NCBI GenBank assembly: GCA_963691815.1
Contig: OY829669.1
Span: 681,019-745,018, forward strand
DNA from: Echiichthys vipera
Taxonomy: Eukaryota > Chordata > Actinopteri > Perciformes > Trachinidae
Direction of reading: 5' to 3'
Length of the DNA: 64,000 bases
The notes under the pieces are model-generated. The model was not told the DNA's origin. It made no database searches and saw nothing but the letters and a program-made list of their open reading frames with translations. Each line of letters starts with the position of its first letter. The first letter of the stretch is position 1. The position numbers and the translations under genes are program-made. Shown here in pieces: positions 40,360 to 54,330 of this stretch.

Positions 40360-41064
40360 TTTACTCAAACAGTAGATGAGAAAAATGGATACATGACTTC
40401 TGTTTTGTTACAGGATCACGGAAATAAACTACGTCCCGTAGCCTATTTTTCTTCCAAACTGGATCCTGTGGCTGCAGGCCTCCCAAGATGTCTCAAAGCT
40501 GCTGCTGCAACAGAAAAAGCAGTTATGGCCTCCAGAGACATTGTGGGTTACTCTGATGTAACCCTCCTGGTCCCACATGCTGTGTCCATGATTTTACTTG
40601 AACAAAAAACTTCTCACCTCTCCACAGCAAGATGGCTCAGATATAACACTGTGCTTTTAGAAATGTCTAACATCACTGTCAAAAGATGCAATGTTTTAAA
40701 CCCTGCCACTCTCCTCCCTACGCCTGACGACGGACAGGAACATAATTGTGTTGCTGCCCTCCAACAGGTCTGCTCTCCAAGACCAGATCTACAAGAAACC
40801 CCATTAACTAACCCTGATTTGGTTCTTTTTGTAGATGGATCTGCCTCACGTGACCTCCAAAGTGGTCACAACAGAGTGGGATTTGCTGTTGTCACTAACC
40901 ATGAAACTCTTGTCTCAGACTCACTCCCTTCCCAATACTCTGCACAAGCAGCAGAACTGATAGCATTGACACAGGCATGCAAACTGGCAAGAAACAAAAC
41001 CGCAACTATTTACACTGACTCCAGATATGCATTTGGTGTTGTACACGATTCCGGCACTCTGTGA
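40360..41064 (+). pseudogene. pol: Provirus connection and RNase H domain
   Basis: Connection: [20 protein letters not shown] and [18 protein letters not shown]. RNase [21 protein letters not shown] (first Asp), [17 protein letters not shown] (Glu) and [16 protein letters not shown] (Asp). The last His/Asp part is lost because the frame stops at 41064 soon after VVHD. The domain would degrade the RNA strand after cDNA synthesis. Confidence 0.85.
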
Positions 41065-41770
41065 AAGCACAGATAATTCTTAAAAAAAACTGACGAGAAA
41101 CCCATTCTCAATCATGACAAAGTTGCAGCTCTCTCTCTCTCTCTCCAACCCATTATCCTTAATCCTTTGTTTGTTTCAACTCCAGCCTCCATACCCAGCT
41201 CCCTCGAAGCATTACTGACCTTTGTCACACCATAGGAAAAGGAAACGATGCGGTGCGAGGAAAACGATGCGGTGCCACACAGAAAGACGCAGTGTGGCAA
41301 GGGCCTGATAACAAACCATGTCTACCTAAACATTTCTTTCCTCACTTTGCAAAGTTGACACATGGATTGGACCATGTGTCAAAAGGGGGAATGTTGGATG
41401 CCATAACCCGCTATTGGTTTTCAGCTTATGTGCAGAAGTTTTGTCATCATGTATGATTTGTGCAACACATAACACAGGGGAAGTCAGCCCTTCCACCGCC
41501 AGCTTCCACATCGCTCCATGACTTCCAGCCTGGTGACTGGGTGGTGATAAAGGACCTGAGAAGGAAACATTGGAATTCCAAACGCTGGCGAGGTCCATTC
41601 CAAGTACACCTGACAACACATACCGCTGTGAAGATTGCTGAGAGAACAACGTAGATACACACCAGCCACTGCAGGAAGGTTCCCGAACCAACAGAGGGAC
41701 TCAGTTGTCAACCCGGACAACGCAAGAACGAACAACGAGAGGACAACTTGAGGGAGAACTCCGTGAATTC
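41065..41770 (+). pseudogene. pol: Provirus integrase, catalytic core deleted
   Basis: The N-terminal zinc domain is partly readable at 41310-41456: PKHFFPHFAKLTHGLDHVS and KGGMLDAITRYWF, stopping after KFCHHV. The next recognisable part (41475-41770) is already the C-terminal domain: SLHDFQPGDWVVIKDLRRKH and WRGPFQVHLTTHTAVKIAER. The ~150-residue D,D-35-E core that should lie between them is absent. A repeated GCGGTGCGAGGAAAACGAT-type stretch lies near 41250. Integration is impossible for this copy. Confidence 0.8.
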
Positions 41771-41817
41771 AACAAACACCCATTAGAGGCACAGAACCAT
41801 TTTCTTTCAACTGCATC

Positions 41818-41943
41818 ATGCACCACCTGATCCTGTTCCTTTCATGGTCAGCAATGCTGACAGAAGCTTACACCTACAAACCCACCAAGACTGTCACTCT
41901 GAACAAAGGACAAAATGCAACATTCATGCACTGTTTATCCTGA
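41818..41943 (+). pseudogene. Env-like start, 41 codons
   Basis: An ATG opens a frame beginning MHHLILFLSWSAML, a plausible signal peptide, placed where env normally starts. It stops after 41 codons. No surface or transmembrane subunit can be recognised downstream. It could also be a small leader frame unrelated to env. Confidence 0.4.
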
Positions 41944-42395
41944 AATTTGGCGATCAGGACAAGTTCATGCATATTATGCCAATCATGACAAGTATCTATG
42001 CACAGACTTGTGTTTGTTCAGTATCACCATCCGGCCCTTATCTAGGTCAGCCAACTTGTCTAACTAAAATATTTGTAATATTTTTTTTGTTTTGTTTTTC
42101 CCTTACCTTTTACTCCTATATTTTATATTTTAAATTCTCAAACTTACTTTTCTAAACCACTGCCATGATGATACATTTTAAAATCTGCGTGAATTAATGT
42201 TCGGATTATTAAGTTGTAGTAGAATTTTAAAGTTGCATTTTATGTTTATTTTATTCCATTTTTATTTTATTTTTATTTTTTATTTTTTGTTTTACTTCTT
42301 TATCATTATTTCATTTCATCTATTCTGATTTTGCAAATATTATTTTTATTTCTTGTTCATGCTTTATTCTCTTCAGTTGTGATTAATGAGTAATC
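41944..42395 (+). other. AT-rich remnant between env start and 3' LTR
   Basis: This is mostly T-rich low-complexity DNA (TTTATTTTATTTTTATTTTT near 42262) with no domain I recognise. Env is probably deleted, with decay of the rest. The end near 42385 leads into the polypurine tract. Confidence 0.5.
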
Positions 42396-42407
42396 AAAAG
42401 GGGGAAA
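42396..42407 (+). promoter_or_regulatory. Polypurine tract of the provirus
   Basis: AAAAGGGGGAAA lies directly before the TG of the 3' LTR. It primes plus-strand DNA synthesis in retroviruses. Confidence 0.85.
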
Positions 42408-42877
42408 TGTAATGGTAAATTTGAATATTCCTTCTTCCTTGAGAAGCCTTTCAGACAGCAGAACAGAAAGATTTCCCCCCAAGATATCAGATCCCTTTTT
42501 CTTTTCCACTCATTTGTGTATTTTAAAGTCTAGACCTTGTAATTGCATTTCACGTTTCAGAGACAGTCAACAGCTCACTGTCTCATGATGTATTCAACCC
42601 TTGTGTATTCTGAAACTGTGTTGATCAGACCTGTTAATTATACGGCAGGATGTCTGGGCTGGTCAACCCCACAGTAAGACAAAGGATGTAATACACATTC
42701 ACAGGGGTGGGCTTTCGTCAGGTATAAATGTTCAAGGTTTCTTTTGCTCACTTGTCTTTCCTCATTCGAACCGCGTGCATGTCGATTGACCTTTTCTTTG
42801 CAAAGAAAATAAAACTTTGTCGGCCGGCACGAATTCATTATTTCATTCTTCATCAAGAGCAGAAAATTTCCACGACA
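42408..42877 (+). repeat. 3' LTR of the provirus, joined to satellite
   Basis: 470 bp, with TATAAAT at 42723 and AATAAA at 42808. The LTR ends CGACA at 42877 and the next base starts GCTTCCACACAC satellite. The host sequence expected from the left flank (CAACTGGGTGC...) is not there. Confidence 0.95.
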
Positions 42878-42960
42878 GCTTCCACACACACGCTTCCACA
42901 CACGCTTCCACACACGCTTCCACACACACTTCCACACACGCTTCCACACACTTCCACACA
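42878..42960. repeat. 12-bp satellite (GCTTCCACACAC), short left block
   Basis: These are about seven units of the same 12-14-bp motif that forms the 50.55-54.33 kb block, directly after the provirus LTR. It passes into the 24-bp unit when ATATATATT appears. Confidence 0.9.
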
Positions 42961-45900
42961 CACTTCTATATATATTACCACACACACTTTCACACACACT
43001 TCCATATATATTACAACACACACTTCCATATATATTACCACACACACTTCTATATATATTACCACACACACTTATACATATCTTACCACACACACTTCCA
43101 CACACACTTCCATATATATTACCACACACACTTATATATATATATTACCACACACACTTCCATATATATTAACACACACACTTATATATATATTACCACA
43201 CACACTTCCATATATATTAACACACACACTTCTATATATATTAACACACACACTTCCATTTATATTACCACACACACTTCCATATATATTACCACACACA
43301 CTTCCATATATATTACCACACACACTTCCATATATATTACCACACACACTTCCATATATATTACCACACACACTTCCATATATATTACCACACACACTTC
43401 CATATATATTACCACACACACTTACATATATATTACCAAACACACTTCCATATACATATATTACCACACACACTTCCATATATTTTACCACACACACTTC
43501 CTTATATATTACCACACACACTTCCTTATATATTACCACACACACTTCCATATATATTACCACACACACCTCCATATATATTACCACACACACTTCTATA
43601 TATATTACCACACACTTCCATATATATTACCACACACACTTCCATATATATTACCACACACACTTCCATGTATATTACCACACACACTTCCATATATATT
43701 ACCACACACACTTCCGTATATATTACCACACACACTTCCATATATATTACCAAACACACTTCCATATATATTACCACACACACTTCCATATACTGTATAT
43801 TACCACACACACTTCCATATATATTACCACACACACTTCCATATATATAACCACACACACTTCCATAAATATTACCACACACACTTCCATATATATTACC
43901 ACACACACACTTCCATATATATTACCACACACACTTCCATATATATTACCACACACACTTCCATATATATTACCACACACACTTCCATATATATTACCAC
44001 ACACGCTTCCATATATATTACCACACACACTTCCATATATATTACCACACACACTTCCATATATATTACCACACACACTTCCACACACACTTCCATATGT
44101 ATTACCACACACACTTCCACACACACTTCCATATGTATTACCACACACACTTCCATATATATTACCACACACACTTCCATATATATTACCACACACACTT
44201 CCATATATATTACCACACACACTTCCATATATATTACCACACACACTTATATATTTATTACCACACACACTTCCATATATATTACCAAACACACTTATAT
44301 ATATATTACCACACACACTTCCATATATATAACCACACACACTTCCATATATATTACCACACACGCTTCCATATATATTACCACACACACTTCCATATAT
44401 ATTACCACACACACTTCCACACACACTTCCATATGTATTACCACACACACTTCCACACACACTTCCATATGTATTACCACACACACTTCCATATATATTA
44501 CCACACACACTTCCATATATATTACCACACACACTTCCATATATATTACCACACACACTTCCATATATATTACCACACACACTTATATATTTATTACCAC
44601 ACACACTTCCATATATATTACCAAACACACTTATATATATATTACCACACACACTTCCATATATATTACCACACACACTTCCATATATATTACCACACAC
44701 ACTTCCATATATGTTACCACACACGCTTCCATATATATTACCACACACACTTCCATATATATTACCACACACACTTCCATATATGTTACCACACACACTT
44801 CCATATATATTACCACACACACTTATATATATTACCACACACACTTCCATATATATTACCACACACACTTCCATATATATTACCACACACACTTCCATGT
44901 ATATTACCACACACACTTCCATATATATTACCACACACACTTATATATATTACCACACACACTTCCATATATATTACCACACACACTTCCATATATATTA
45001 CCACACACACTTCCATGTATATTACCACACACACTTCCATATATATTACCACACACACATATATATTACCACACACACTTATATATATATTACCACACAC
45101 ACTTCCATATATATTACCACACACACTTCCATATAATTTACCACACACACTTATATATATATTACCACACACACTTCCATATGTATTACCACACACACTT
45201 CCATATATATTACCACACACACTTCCATATATGTTACAACACACACTTATATATATATTACCACACACACTTCCATATATATTACCACACACAATTATAT
45301 ATATATTACCACACACACTTCCATATATGTTACCACACACACTTCCATATATATTACCACACACACTTCCATAAATATTACCACACACACTTCCATATAT
45401 ATTACCACACATACTTCCATATATATTACCACACACACTTCCATATATATTACCACACACACTTCCATATATGTTACCACACACACTTATATATATATAT
45501 TACCACACACACTTATATATATTACCACACACACTTCCATATATATTACCAAACACACTTATATATATATTACCACACACACTTCCATATATGTTACCAC
45601 ACACACTTATATATATATTACCACAAACACTTATATATATTACCACACACACTTCCATATATATTACCACACACACTTCCATATATATTACCACACACAC
45701 TTCCATATATATTACCACACTCACTTCCATATATATTACCACACACACTTCCATATATATTACCACACACACTTCTATATATATAAACACACACACTTCC
45801 ATATATATTACCACACACACTTCCATATATATTACCACACACACTTCCATATATATTACCACACACACACTTCCATATATATTACCACACACACTTCCTT

Positions 45901-48900
45901 ATATATTACCACACACACTTCCATATATATTACCACACACACTTCCATATATATTACCACACACACTTCCATATATATTACCACACTCACTTCCATATAT
46001 ATTACCACACAAACTTCCATATATATTTCCACACACACTTCCATATATATTACCACACACACTTCCATATATATTACCACACACACTTCCATATATATTA
46101 CCACACACACTTCCATATATATTTCCACACACACTTATATATATATATTACCACACACACTTCCATATATATTACCACACACACTTCCATAGATATTACC
46201 ACACACACTTCCATATATGTTACCACACACACTTATATATATATTACCACACACACTTCCATATATATTACCACACACACTTCCATATATGTTACCACAC
46301 ACACTTATATATATATTACCACACACACTTCCATATATATTACCACACACACTTCCATATATATTACCACACACACTTCCATATATATTACCACACTCAC
46401 TTCCATATATATTACCACACACACTTCCATATATATTACCACACACACTTCCATATATATTTCCACACACACTTATATATATATATTACCACACACACTT
46501 CCATATATATTACCACACACACTTCCATAGATATTACCACACACACTTCCATATATGTTACCACACACACTTATATATATATTACCACACACACTTCCAT
46601 ATATATTACCACACACACTTCCATATATGTTACCACACACACTTATATATATATTACCACACACACTTCCATATATATTACCACACACACTTCCATATAT
46701 ATTACCACACACACTTCCTTATATATTACCACACACACTTCCTTATATATTACCATACACACTTCCATATATATTACCACACTCACTTCCATATATATTA
46801 CCACACACACTTCCATATATATTACCACACACACTTCCATATATATTACCACACACACTTCCATATATATTTCCACACACACTTATATATATATATTACC
46901 ACACACACTTCCATATATATTACCACACACACTTCTATATATATTACCACACACACTTCCATATATATTACCACACACACTTCCATTTATATATTACCAC
47001 ACACACTTCCATATATATTACCACACACACTTCCATATATATTACCACACACACTTCCATATATATTACCACACACACTTCCATATATATTACCACACAC
47101 ACTTCCATATAATTTACCACACACACTTATATATATATTACCACACACACTTCCATATATATTACCACACACACTTCCATATATATTACCACACACACTT
47201 CCATATATGTTACAACACACACTTATATATATATTACCACACACACTTCCATATATATTACCACACACAATTATATATATATTACCACACACACTTCCAT
47301 ATATGTTACCACACACACTTCCATATATATTACCACACACACTTCCATAAATATTACCACACACACTTCCATATATATTACCACACATACTTCCATATAT
47401 ATTACCACACACACTTCCATATATATTACCACACACACTTCCATATATGTTACCACACACACTTATATATATATATTACCACACACACTTATATATATTA
47501 CCACACAAACTTCCATATATATTACCACACACACTTATATATATATTACCACACACACTTCCATATATGTTACCACACACACTTATATATATATTACCAC
47601 ACACACTTATATATATTACCACACACACTTCCATATATATTACCACACACACTTCCATATATATTACCACACACACTTCCATATATATTTCCACACACAC
47701 TTATATATATACTGTATATTACCACACACACTTCCATATATATTACCACACACACTTCTATATATATTACCACACACACTTCCATATATATTACCCCACA
47801 CACTTCCATATATATTACCACACACACTTATATATATATTACCACACACACTTCCATATATATTACCACACACACTTCCATATATATTACCACACACACT
47901 TCTATATATATTACCACACACACTTCCATTTATATATTACCACACACACTTCCATATATATTACCACACACACTTCCATTTATATTACCACACACACTTC
48001 CATTTATATATTACCACACACACTTCCATATATATTACCACACACACCTCCATATATATTACCACACACACTTCCATATATATATATCCACACACACTTC
48101 CATATATATTACCATACACACTTCCATATATGTTACCACACACACTTATATATATTACCACACACACTTCCATATATATTACCACACACAATTATATATA
48201 TATTACCACACACACTTCTATATATATTACCACACACACTTCCATATATATTACCCCACACACTTCCATATATATTACCACACACACTTATATATATATT
48301 ACCACACACACTTCCATATATATTACCACACACACTTCCATATATATTACCACACACACTTCTATATATATTACCACACACACTTCCATTTATATATTAC
48401 CACACACACTTCCATATATATTACCACACACACTTCCATTTATATTACCACACACACTTCCATTTATATATTACCACACACACTTCCATATATATTACCA
48501 CACACACCTCCATATATATTACCACACACACTTCCATATATATATATCCACACACACTTCCATATATATTACCATACACACTTCCATATATGTTACCACA
48601 CACACTTATATATATTACCACACACACTTCCATATATATTACCACACACAATTATATATATATTACCACACACACTTCCATATATGTTACCACACACACT
48701 TCCATATATATTACCACACACACTTCCATAAATATTACCACACACACTTCCATATATATTACCACACACACTTCCATATATATTACCACACACACTTCCA
48801 TATATATTACCACACACACTTCCATATATGTTACCACACACACTTATATATATATTACCACACACACTTCCATATGTGTTACCACACACACTTATATATA

Positions 48901-50550
48901 TATTACCACACACACTTATATATATTACCACACACACTTCCATATATATTACCACAAACACTTCCATATATATTACCACACACACTTCCATATATATTAC
49001 CACACACACTTCCATATATATTATCACACACACTTCCATATATATTTCCACACACACTTATATATATATATTACCACACACACTTCCATATATATTACCA
49101 CACACACTTCCATATATATTACCACACACACTTCCATATATATTTCCACACACACTTATATATATTACCACACACACTTCCATATATATTACCACACTCA
49201 CTTCCATATATATTACCACACACACTTCCATATATATTACCACACACACTTCCATATATATTATCACACACACTTCCATATATATTTCCACACACACTTA
49301 TATATATATATTACCACACACACTTCCATATATATTACCACACACACTTCCATATATATTTCCACACACACTTATATATATATATTACCACACACACTTC
49401 CATATATATTACCACACACACTTATATATATATTACCACACACACTTCCATATATATTACCACACACACTTCCATATATATTACCACACACACTTCTATA
49501 TATATTACCACACACACTTCCATATATATTACCACACACACTTCCATTTATATATTACCACACACACTTCCATATATATTACCACACACACTTCCATTTA
49601 TATATTACCACACACACTTCCATATATATTACCACACACACCTCCATATATATTACCACACACACTTCCATATATATTACCACACACACTTCCATATATA
49701 TTACCACACACACTTCCATATATATTACCACACACACTTCCATATATATTACCACACACACTTATATATATATTACCACATATACTTCAATATATATTAC
49801 CACACACACTTCCATATATATTACCACACACACTTCCATTTATGTTACCACACACACTTATATATATATTACCACACACACTTCCATATATATTACCACA
49901 CACAATTATATATATATTACCACACACACTTCCATATATATTACCACACACACTTCCATATATATTACCACACACACTTCCATAAATATTACCACACACA
50001 CTTCCATATATATTACCACACACACTTCCATATATATTACCACACACACTTCCATATATGTTACCACACACACTTATATATATATATTACCACACACACT
50101 TCCATATATGTTACCACACACACTTATATATATATTACCACACACACTTATATATATTACCACACACACTTCCATATATATTACCACACACACTTCCATA
50201 TATATTTCCACACACACTTCCATATATATTACCACACACACTTCCATATATGTTACCACACACACTTCCATATATATTACCACACACACTTCCATATATG
50301 TTACCACACACACTTATATATATATTACCACACACACTTCCATATATATTACCACACACACACTTCCTTATATATTACCACACACACTTCCTTATATATT
50401 ACCACACACACTTCCATATATATTACCACACTCACTTCCATATATATTACCACACACACTTCCATATATATTACCACACACACTTCCATATATATTACCA
50501 CACACACTTCCATATATATTTCCACACACACTTATATATATATATTACCA
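42961..50550. repeat. 24-bp AT/CA satellite, left block
   Basis: About 7.6 kb. The unit is TTCCATATATATTACC followed by (AC)4. Common variants are TTATATATATATTACC (no CC), TTCCATATATG, TTCCTTATATA, TTCCATAAATA, and ACTCAC for ACACAC. Multiples of the unit repeat as higher-order groups; for example the variant CACACATACT recurs at 45406 and 47382 (1976 bp). Because 24 is a multiple of three, frames stay open for thousands of bases on both strands. They give His/Thr/Ile/Tyr/Pro-rich or Cys/Gly/Val/Tyr-rich peptides, and I do not call these genes. Confidence 0.97.
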
Positions 50551-53500
50551 CACACGCTTCCACACACACGCTTCCATACACGCTTCCACACACACTTCCA
50601 CACACGCTTCCACACACATGCTTCCACACACGCTTCCACACACGCTTCCACACACGCTTCCACAAACGCTTCCACACACGCTTCCACACACGCTTCCACA
50701 CACTCTTCCACACACGCTTCCACACACGCTTCCACACACACGCTTCCACACTCACGCTTCCACACACACGCTTCCACACACGCTTCCACACACAGGCTTC
50801 CACACACACGCTTCCACACACACTTCCACACAAGCTTCCACACACGCTTCCACACACACTTCCACACACACTTCCACACACACGCTTCAACACACGCTTC
50901 CACACACGCTTCCACACACACTTCCACACACACGCTTCAACACACACGCTTCCACACACACTTCCACACACACTTCCACACACACGCTTCCACACACACT
51001 TCCACACACGCTTCCAAACACGCTTCTACACACACTTCCACACACACGCTTCCACACACACTTCCACACACGCTTCCACACACACTTCCACACACGCTTC
51101 CACACACGCTTCCACACACACTTCCACACACGCTTCCACACACACTTCCACACACGCTTCCACACACAATTCCAAACACGCTTCCACACACGCTTCCACA
51201 AACACGCTTCCACACACACGCTTCCACAAACACTTCCACACACGCTTCCACACACTCTTCCACACACGCTTCCACACACACTTCCACACACACTTCCACA
51301 CACACTTCCACACACACGCTTCCACACACACTCTTCCACAAATGCTTCCACACACACTTCCACACACACTTCCACACACACACTTTCACAGACGCTTCCG
51401 CACACGCTTCCGCACACGCTTTCGCACACGCTTCCGCACACGCTTCCGCACACGCTTCCGCACACGCTTCCGCACACGCTTCCGCACACGCTTCCACACA
51501 CACGCTTCCACACACGCTTCCACACACGCTTCCACACACGCTTCCACACACACTTCCACACACGCTTCCACACACGCTTCCACACACGCTTCCACACACG
51601 CTTCCACACACACGCTTCCACACACGCTTCCACACACGCTTCCACACACGCTTCCACACACACGCTTCCACACACACTTCCACACACGCTTCCACACACG
51701 CTTCCACACAGGCTTCCACACACGCTTCCACACACACTTCCACACACACTTCCATACACACGCTTCCACACACACGCTTCCATACACGCTTCCATACACA
51801 CGCTTCCACACACACTTCCACACACACGCTTCCACACACGCTTCCACACACACACTTCCACACACGCTTCCACACACACACTTCCACACACGCTTCCATA
51901 CACACACTTCCACACACGCTTCCACACACTTCCACACACGCTTCCACACACTCTTCCACACACGCTTCCACACACACTTCCACACACACTTCCACACACA
52001 CTTCCACACACACGCTTCCACACACACTCTTCCACAAATGCTTCCACACACACTTCCACACACACTTCCACACACACGCTTTCACAGACGCTTCCGCACA
52101 CGCTTCCGCACACGCTTTCGCACACGCTTCCGCACACGCTTCCGCACACGCTTCCGCACACGCTTCCGCACACGCTTCCACACACACGCTTCCACACACG
52201 CTTCCACACACGCTTCCACACACGCTTCCACACACGCTTCCACACACGCTTCCACACACACGCTTCCACACACGCTTCCACACACGCTTCCACACACGCT
52301 TCCACACACACGCTTCCACACACACTTCCACACACGCTTCCACACACGCTTCCACACAGGCTTCCACACACGCTTCCACACACACTTCCACACACACTTC
52401 CATACACACGCTTCCACACACACGCTTCCATACACGCTTCCATACACACGCTTCCACACACACTTCCACACACACGCTTCCACACACGCTTCCACACACA
52501 CACTTCCACACACGCTTCCACACACACACTTCCACACACGCTTCCATACACACACTTCCACACACGCTTCCACACACTTCCACACACGCTTCCACACACT
52601 CTTCCACACACGCTTCCACACACACTTCCACACACACTTCCACACACACTTCCACACACACGCTTCCACACACACTCTTCCACAAATGCTTCCACACACA
52701 CTTCCACACACACTTCCACACACACGCTTTCACAGACGCTTCCGCACACGCTTCCGCACACGCTTTCGCACACGCTTCCGCACACGCTTCCGCACACGCT
52801 TCCGCACACGCTTCCGCACACGCTTCCACACACACGCTTCCACACACGCTTCCACACACGCTTCCACACACGCTTCCACACACACTTCCACACACGCTTC
52901 CACACACGCTTCCACACACGCTTCCACACACGCTTCCACACACACGCTTCCACACACGCTTCCACACACGCTTCCACACACGCTTCCACACACACGCTTC
53001 CACACACACTTCCACACACGCTTCCACACACGCTTCCACACAGGCTTCCACACACGCTTCCACACACACTTCCACACACACTTCCATACACACGCTTCCA
53101 CACACACGCTTCCATACACGCTTCCATACACACGCTTCCACACACACTTCCACACACACGCTTCCACACACGCTTCCACACACACACTTCCACACACGCT
53201 TCCACACACACACTTCCACACACGCTTCCATACACACACTTCCACACACGCTTCCACACACTTCCACACACGCTTCCACACACACTTCCACACACGCTTC
53301 CACACACGCTTCCACACACACTTCCACACACGCTTCCACACACACTTCCACACCCTTCCACACACAATTCCAAACACGCTTCCACACACGCTTCCACACA
53401 CACGCTTCCACACACACGCTTCCACAAACGCTTCCACACACGCTTCCACACACGCTTCCACACACGCTTCCACACACACTTCCACACACACTTCCACACA

Positions 53501-54330
53501 CACTTCCACACACACGCTTCCACACACACTCTTCCACAAATGCTTCCACACACACTTCCACACACACTTCCACACACACGCTTTCACAGACGCTTCCGCA
53601 CACGCTTCCGCACACGCTTTCGCACACGCTTCCGCACACGCTTCCGCACACGCTTCCGCAAACGCTTCCGCACACGCTTCCACACACACGCTTCCACAAA
53701 CGCTTCCACACACGCTTCCACACACGCTTCCACACACGCTTCCACACACACTTCCACACACGCTTCCACACACGCTTCCACACACGCTTCCACACACACG
53801 CTTCCACACACGCTTCCACACACGCTTCCACACACGCTTCCACACACACGCTTCCACACACACTTCCACACACGCTTCCACACACGCTTCCACACAGGCT
53901 TCCACACACGCTTCCACACACACTTCCACACACACTTCCATACACACGCTTCCACACACACGCTTCCATACACGCTTCCATACACACGCTTCCACACACA
54001 CTTCCACACACACGCTTCCACACACGCTTCCACACACACACTTCCACACACGCTTCAACACACACACTTCCACGCACGCTTCCATACACATACTTCCACA
54101 CACACTTCCACACACGCTTCCACACACGCTTCCACACACGCTTCCACACACGCTTCCACACACGCTTCCACACAAGCTTCCACACACGCTTCCACACACG
54201 CTTCCACACACGCTTCCACACACGCTTCCACACACACTTCCACACACACTTCCATACACACGCTTCCACACACACGCTTCCATACACGCTTCCATACACG
54301 CTTCCATACACACGCTTCCACACACACTTC
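50551..54330. repeat. 12-bp satellite block with CpG-rich clusters
   Basis: About 3.8 kb of GCTTCCACACAC and its CTTCCACACACA variant. Four clusters of a CpG-bearing form, GCTTCCGCACAC, lie at about 51395, 52090, 52740 and 53590, each just after the marker TTCACAGACG (51385, 52081, 52729, 53583). The spacings of 696, 648 and 854 bp define a higher-order repeat whose copies gained or lost units. This block is more GC-rich than the blocks on each side. Confidence 0.97.

Larger units (their letters stand above)
36081..42877 (+). mobile_element. Endogenous retrovirus-like provirus, internally deleted
   Basis: This 6.8-kb element has two LTRs, a tRNA-Leu primer site, gag, protease, RT, RNase H, remnants of integrase, a short env-like start and a polypurine tract. 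Protein motifs are gamma/epsilon-retrovirus-like. The LTRs differ at only about 15 positions plus small indels clustered in the first 130 bp, so insertion was fairly recent. It cannot move: protease has a changed active site, RT is split by frameshifts and stops, and the integrase core and most of env are missing. There is no matching target duplication: CTTG lies on the left, GCTT on the right. Confidence 0.9.

Noticed and set aside
41818..41943. Intact env gene
   Set aside because: The frame stops after 41 codons, and no surface or transmembrane region follows before the 3' LTR.
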